Part shown: positions 60,110-64,000 of the stretch, piece by piece
Numbering within the stretch: the first letter of the stretch is position 1
Layout of the letters: the number at the start of each line of letters is the position of its first letter
The notes under the pieces: model-generated
The model's database searches: none
Told to the model about the DNA's origin: nothing
What the model saw: the letters and a program-made list of their open reading frames with translations, nothing else
Position numbers and translations under genes: made by a program
Origin: Corynespora cassiicola
Taxonomy: Eukaryota > Ascomycota > Dothideomycetes > Pleosporales > Corynesporascaceae
Length of the DNA: 64,000 bases
Assembly (NCBI GenBank): GCA_022059125.1
Contig: JAEUWY010000004.1
Coordinates: forward strand, 2,294,001-2,358,000
Reading direction: 5' to 3'

Positions 60110-60951
60110 TCACAGGATGAGAAGCAGTACCAGAAGCAGAATGAGAACAAAGATGAGAACAGCAATACAGCAGCTGGACCATCGATCTGCAACAGGAGAC
60201 CTAGTCAGTAGATGCAATCACGAGACGATTCGAGTAGTTCCTACCTTCGTTCTGTTTGATGACCCAGCCGACCTTTTGTAATCCCGTCTGTAGCTTGCCG
60301 CCGACGCGGTCCGCCACGGTGTCTACTTCATTCAATAGTTCGCCCTGCTCCTCGAGCTCTCGGCCCATGTCATCAGCTTGCTGGCGAAGGTTGCCGACGG
60401 TCCTGAATACACCGTCAAGGGCCTGGTCCTGCTCGTGCATCATCTCCATCTGCTGCTGCTGCTCAAAGGCGGCATACTGATCATCGTCCTCGAAGGAGTC
60501 TGGGTCGGGCAACATGTCTCCGTTGGCGGCCGCCTTGCCCTTGGTTTGCGCGTCCTGGACGGTGCGCAGCAGCTCCTGGCGCATGTTCTGAACCTCGTCG
60601 CCGACATCCTTGACCAGCCTCCGGCGTCGCTCAACCTCGTCAATCTCGAGTCCAAAACGGTAGGGATCGTGTTCGACGGCCTTGACGCTCTCAATGAGGT
60701 CCTCGAGGTCCTGGCTGAGGTCCTGGAGCGTCTGCTCGAGTTCGCTGCGGGCCTCGCGGAGCTCGGGAGAAGTTGCCGAGGAGGCAGAGGAGCGGATGCG
60801 CAGATATGAAGCAAACAGGGGTCGCGATGTGTTCAGGGCAGACAGGACGTCGCTGTGACATTTGTCAACTTGCATCCCCGGATCCGGGGAACGGGGTTGC
60901 CTACGCTTGAACCTGCAGGAACGGGTCCTCGTCGTTGGAGGTGGACATCAT
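60110..60951 (-). CDS. TLG1: Tlg1/syntaxin-6-like Qc-SNARE
   Basis: Minus-strand exons 60951-60905, 60852-60245 and 60186-60110 give 243 aa. The N-terminus (MMSTSNDEDPFLQVQADVLSALNTSR) is the usual start of Tlg1/syntaxin-10-type SNAREs, followed by the helical Habc-like domain (ARSELEQTLQDLSQDLEDLIESVKAVEHDPYRFGL). The SNARE motif covers about 156-215, with Q185 (RELEEQGELLNEVD) at the zero layer. The last exon codes the C-terminal anchor CCIAVLIFVLILLLVLLLIL and stop. The protein acts in fusion at the trans-Golgi and early endosome. The first 47-nt exon and last 77-nt exon are short but both preserve frame and supply conserved parts. Divergent from the METTL25-like gene. Confidence 0.9.
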
Positions 60952-61278
60952 TTTGGGCGAGGTGATACGGCGAGAGGCTTGGAAGCTGGGAGATTGGCGG
61001 GCAATGAGGCGGAAGTGGATAAAATGGGGGGTCAGGAGCGAAGTGGTGGCCCTTGAGGGCGTCGTCAATGCCGAAGCCGCCGCAGCCTGCGTAACTGTCC
61101 AGGAGCTGTTCCGGAGTTGGCGCACGGACCACCGAGCTCGCCGAAAATGCGCACCAGCCACCAGCGAATATCCACTCGTCGCCTCCGACTTAGTCGTCCC
61201 AGATGAGTCTTCTCGTCCCAGCTTTCTGCCCACTTCACAGGAGACGGTTTGCGCCTCTTGAGGACCACGGATAGCGCC
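60952..61278. promoter_or_regulatory. Short bidirectional promoter between Tlg1 and the METTL25-like gene
   Basis: The two ATGs are 327 bp apart on opposite strands, so both core promoters lie here. No TATA box is obvious. Confidence 0.55.
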
Positions 61279-63372
61279 ATGGGTCCGGACACGCCCCTGC
61301 CTCTTCCTGCCTCATTCGGCAATGTGGACGACTACGTCGAGTCTCTCTTGACATTCACCACCTCCTCTTGGCTGCTGCAGACCCTGTGCGGTGGGGTGCA
61401 TATCTTGGACTTTTATACCAGGGAGCCGGACCTGTATTCCACCATCCTCCCGGAGTCTTGGAGAATATGGTTCAAAGACCGGGACATCATGGACGTGCTG
61501 GACCTACTAATGAGAGAGGATCTTGCCCAGTTTGACCCCTCTGTAGCAAGAGACGAGGAACGTAGTTGGCGTGGAGGTCCGCCCCCGCCAGAAGAGCTGC
61601 TAGAGTACATCAGGGACGTACGAAAGCACCTTTTGGGGCGCGAGTTCCCCTCACCCAAGGCTGAGGCCCCTCAAAAGGCCAAAATTGCTCGTCATATTGC
61701 CGTGGGCATGAAGGTCAAAAAAGTCCATGAAGTGGACAACTTTGCCCGATATATCGACCGACTGACCGCAGATATAGCTGCCTCTGGCCGCAAAGAGATT
61801 ACCCACCTAGTAGACTTTGGTTCAGGACAAAACTACCTAGGCCGTGCCCTTGCCGCACCACCATACTCCAAGCATCTTGTAGCTGTGGAAAGCAAGCAGC
61901 ACAACATCGAGGGTGCCAAGAACATGGATGTTTTGGCTAAACTCGTGCCGAAAAAGATGGTCATGAGGAACAAAAAGGAATTCCGGGCAAGCAAGAGGGG
62001 GAAGAAGGACAAGGATCCCAAAAAGGAGGATGCATCACTTGGCCAAGGGCCAAAAGGCGAAGGTGCGGCGCCGTGTGATGACCAAGGGTGCGCATCCCCG
62101 GCTGTCTCAACGCCTACGCAGGAAAAAGCAACCGGTGACGAGTGTGATGAAAATGGATGTCCCCCGGCTCCTGCACCAGAGACGCCAAAAGAGGCTATTC
62201 CAACAGACCATCGACCGCTGGAAAAGGATGGCGCCGTTACTACTCATCTCCAGGTGTACACCGAAGGACATGGCAGTGTCCAGTATGTTGAGCACATCAT
62301 AAAAGACGGTGATCTTCAGCCAGTAATAAACCAGGTTTTGGATAGCTCGCAGATCCAACAAGCCAATGTCACTTCAACATCAAAGCTGGTTGAAGAGCCA
62401 TCAGATCTCACTGCTGTCCCAAAGCCCGCTGATGTCAATGCCATGGTCATGTCTCTTCATTCTTGCGGAAACCTAGTCCACCACGGACTTAGGTCGCTTC
62501 TGATCAACCCCGCGGTTTCTGCTGTAGCCATGGTGGGCTGTTGCTATAACCTACTCACAGAACGACTCGGTCCACCTACCTATAAGCTCCCCACTCTCCG
62601 ACCAAACCATCCTCGTCTAGTCTCGACGTCCACCGCTTTCGATCCTCACGGCTTCCCAATGTCTGAACATCTAGCAAATTTCCCCTTGCCCCATGAACCT
62701 CTCCCATCCGCGAATGGAGCAGACGAACCCCCCGAGCAACCCAAAGGTATACGCCTCAACATTACGGCGCGCATGATGGCCGTACAGGCACCCTACAACT
62801 GGGAGCGGGAAGAGAGTGAGCTCTTCTTCGCGAGGCACTTTTACCGTGCTCTTCTTCAGCGAATCTTCTTGGAGCGCGGCGTCGTTTCCAAGCCCGTGCC
62901 CCAAAGTGACGCCGTTTCCGCAGCTGGCCATTCTAGTCGAGTCAACTGGACCCCGCCCGATGGCCGAGGACCGGGTCTCAGCTCAGACGGAACGTCTACT
63001 CCGCTCACCATTGGAACCCTCCGCAAATTCGTCTACAAGGACTTTCGCACCTATGTACGCGCAGCTGTTGGGAAGCTCACCACGCCAAACACGTTTTGCG
63101 AGGTCGACCCCAATTTCATCAAGGAGAAGATGGACGGCCTGACAGACGAAGAGATTGACGACTACGAGCGACGGTATGCGGACAAGAAAAAGGAGCTGAG
63201 CATCATGTGGGGATTGATGGCTTTCAGCGCTGGTGTGGTGGAGTCTGTCATTGTCACTGACAGATACCTATGGTTAAAGGAGCAGAAAGAGGTGAATACG
63301 GCCTGGGTTGAGCCTGTTTTCGAGTACAAGTGGAGTCCGAGGAACTTGGTTGTTGTCGGCATCAAAAAGTAA
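61279..63372 (+). CDS. METTL25/RRNAD1-type methyltransferase-domain protein
   Basis: A single exon of 697 aa from the ATG at 61279. The N-terminal part (YVESLLTFTTSSWLLQTLCGGVHILDFYTREP, LPESWRIWFKDRDIMDVLDLLMRED) and KVKKVHEVDNFARYIDRL are the pre-domain helices of the METTL25 family. Motif I of the Rossmann fold is HLVDFGSGQNYLGRALA at about 176-191, with VAVESKQHNIEGAK as the SAM-ribose strand. The fold resumes at about 389 with VMSLHSCGNLVHHGLRSLL and AMVGCCYNLLTE (an NPPY-like position), then NITARMMAVQAPYNW. Between them lies a 160-residue Lys/Glu/Pro-rich insert with repeated DE[CN]GC segments that looks disordered. Human METTL25 relatives include METTL25B/RRNAD1; a human family member modifies ribosomal protein, but I do not extend that to this gene. 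Confidence 0.85.
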   Translation: MGPDTPLPLPASFGNVDDYVESLLTFTTSSWLLQTLCGGVHILDFYTREPDLYSTILPESWRIWFKDRDIMDVLDLLMREDLAQFDPSVARDEERSWRGGPPPPEELLEYIRDVRKHLLGREFPSPKAEAPQKAKIARHIAVGMKVKKVHEVDNFARYIDRLTADIAASGRKEITHLVDFGSGQNYLGRALAAPPYSKHLVAVESKQHNIEGAKNMDVLAKLVPKKMVMRNKKEFRASKRGKKDKDPKKEDASLGQGPKGEGAAPCDDQGCASPAVSTPTQEKATGDECDENGCPPAPAPETPKEAIPTDHRPLEKDGAVTTHLQVYTEGHGSVQYVEHIIKDGDLQPVINQVLDSSQIQQANVTSTSKLVEEPSDLTAVPKPADVNAMVMSLHSCGNLVHHGLRSLLINPAVSAVAMVGCCYNLLTERLGPPTYKLPTLRPNHPRLVSTSTAFDPHGFPMSEHLANFPLPHEPLPSANGADEPPEQPKGIRLNITARMMAVQAPYNWEREESELFFARHFYRALLQRIFLERGVVSKPVPQSDAVSAAGHSSRVNWTPPDGRGPGLSSDGTSTPLTIGTLRKFVYKDFRTYVRAAVGKLTTPNTFCEVDPNFIKEKMDGLTDEEIDDYERRYADKKKELSIMWGLMAFSAGVVESVIVTDRYLWLKEQKEVNTAWVEPVFEYKWSPRNLVVVGIKK

Positions 63373-63920
63373 GATTTGTTGAAACATTCCAAGAGCTGGT
63401 AACCGACCGTTGGACGATTTTTAATCGAGAGGCTAAAAAGTGATGGCAATCTCGAAAGTACATGATAATAAACAAAACTGGTCGAGGGTAGATCTGAAGA
63501 ATGCCTTTTTCTAGCGACACAGGCTCAATCTGACTTTGATATGTCGACGTTCGGTGAGCCATTGTTGTCATACCACATCAAACGGCAGGGAAACTCGGCG
63601 ATTTTAGAATGTCGTGCATGCATTATTTACAATTCGTCTTCTCGTACGTATATCTACAAGCCAGTTCGTCGTCATGGGTATCTATCATTCGCAGGTCTCC
63701 CAGAGATCCAAGGAAACACATATCGCTTCTGAGAAGACGGACAGAGGATCTTCTATCCTTCTGTGACTTTACCTGCTTGGTTCTCCAGGAAAATTGAACA
63801 AATCATCCTCCCATCCATTACGCAAGTTTTCTTCTTCTTCTTTTGTGTCATCTCCAACAAGGCAGCGAACAAATATTGCGCCGCAAAGTCTGCACTGACG
63901 AGAAATGCAACGCAGCTCCC
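63373..63920. other. Convergent 3' spacer
   Basis: About 550 bp with no gene, between the methyltransferase stop and the stop of the gene entering from the right edge. It has a TTCTTCTTCTTC tract at about 63830-63842. Confidence 0.5.
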
Positions 63921-64000
63921 TCATATCAAGCTGGCGCCAACGGCCATACTCGTCACTACAACCGCTCCACACGCAACAATCGCGCCCCAACTCCCTTGAG
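63921..64000 (-). CDS. C-terminal tail of a probable GPI-anchored protein (partial)
   Basis: On the minus strand one frame enters from the right edge and ends at TGA (63923-63921) after 25 codons: QGSWGAIVACGAVVVTSMAV then GASLI. A small-residue start followed by a 20-residue hydrophobic end with no charged residue after it is what a GPI-attachment signal looks like. The gene body lies outside the window, so identity is unknown. A longer frame on this strand (63769-63990) with many Cys and charged residues is the alternative reading, but it has no recognisable motif. Confidence 0.35.
   Translation of the reverse strand, partial: QGSWGAIVACGAVVVTSMAVGASLI

Overview
The window is nuclear DNA of a filamentous ascomycete (Pezizomycotina, most likely a dothideomycete; not resolved further). 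Reasons: compact genes with 45-65 nt introns bearing GTRNGT donors and YAG acceptors, genes on both strands with no operons, fungal-specific families (GH72 glucanosyltransferase with GPI tail, PTH11-like rhodopsin-fold receptor, GH15 glucoamylase with CBM20, questin-oxidase-like protein, DUF6604) and conserved eukaryotic housekeeping genes (condensin Cnd3, YJU2, Cut9/APC6, SGT1, Tlg1, METTL25-like). No tRNA, rRNA, intact transposon or CRISPR array was recognised. Exon coordinates below were assigned by hand from splice signals and reading frame; every complete multi-exon model gives a total length divisible by three.

Layout. 1-8.7 kb: end of a condensin subunit gene, a converging gene for a degenerate exonuclease-RRM-zinc finger protein (with a GC-AG intron), a 2.5 kb GC-rich divergent spacer, and an F-box protein. 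8.7-15.4 kb: gene-poor, with one small unknown gene. 15.4-24.6 kb: MFS exporter, repeat-bearing spacer, secreted GH43, then the divergent pair YJU2 / Cut9. 24.8-32 kb: secreted GH2 exo-glucosaminidase, acyl-CoA dehydrogenase and a seven-exon LaeA-like methyltransferase. 32-43 kb: unknown 298-aa protein, NADP mannitol dehydrogenase, glucoamylase, PTH11-like membrane protein. 43-45 kb: a decayed DUF6604 gene. 45-57 kb: GPI-anchored GH72, a one-lobed aspartic-protease relative, questin-oxidase-like protein, SGT1 and an AKR7-type reductase. 57-64 kb: four-TM protein, the divergent pair Tlg1 / METTL25-like methyltransferase, and the C-terminal tail of a probable GPI protein at the right edge.

How the genes fit together. 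This is a mosaic of unrelated single-gene loci rather than a pathway cluster. A loose theme is carbohydrate work: secreted enzymes for starch (GH15), arabinan-type polymers (GH43) and chitosan oligomers (GH2), wall remodelling (GH72) and mannitol metabolism (SDR). Two short divergent promoters (22304-22622 and 60952-61278) each serve two housekeeping genes.

The items most worth a second look are the DUF6604 pseudogene whose stops all fit C-to-T/G-to-A transitions, the secreted single-lobe pepsin-like protein with DLD in place of DTG, the exonuclease-fold RNA-binding protein that has lost its catalytic residues, and the 23-nt microexon in the methyltransferase gene. I did not find a convincing multi-gene undescribed system.
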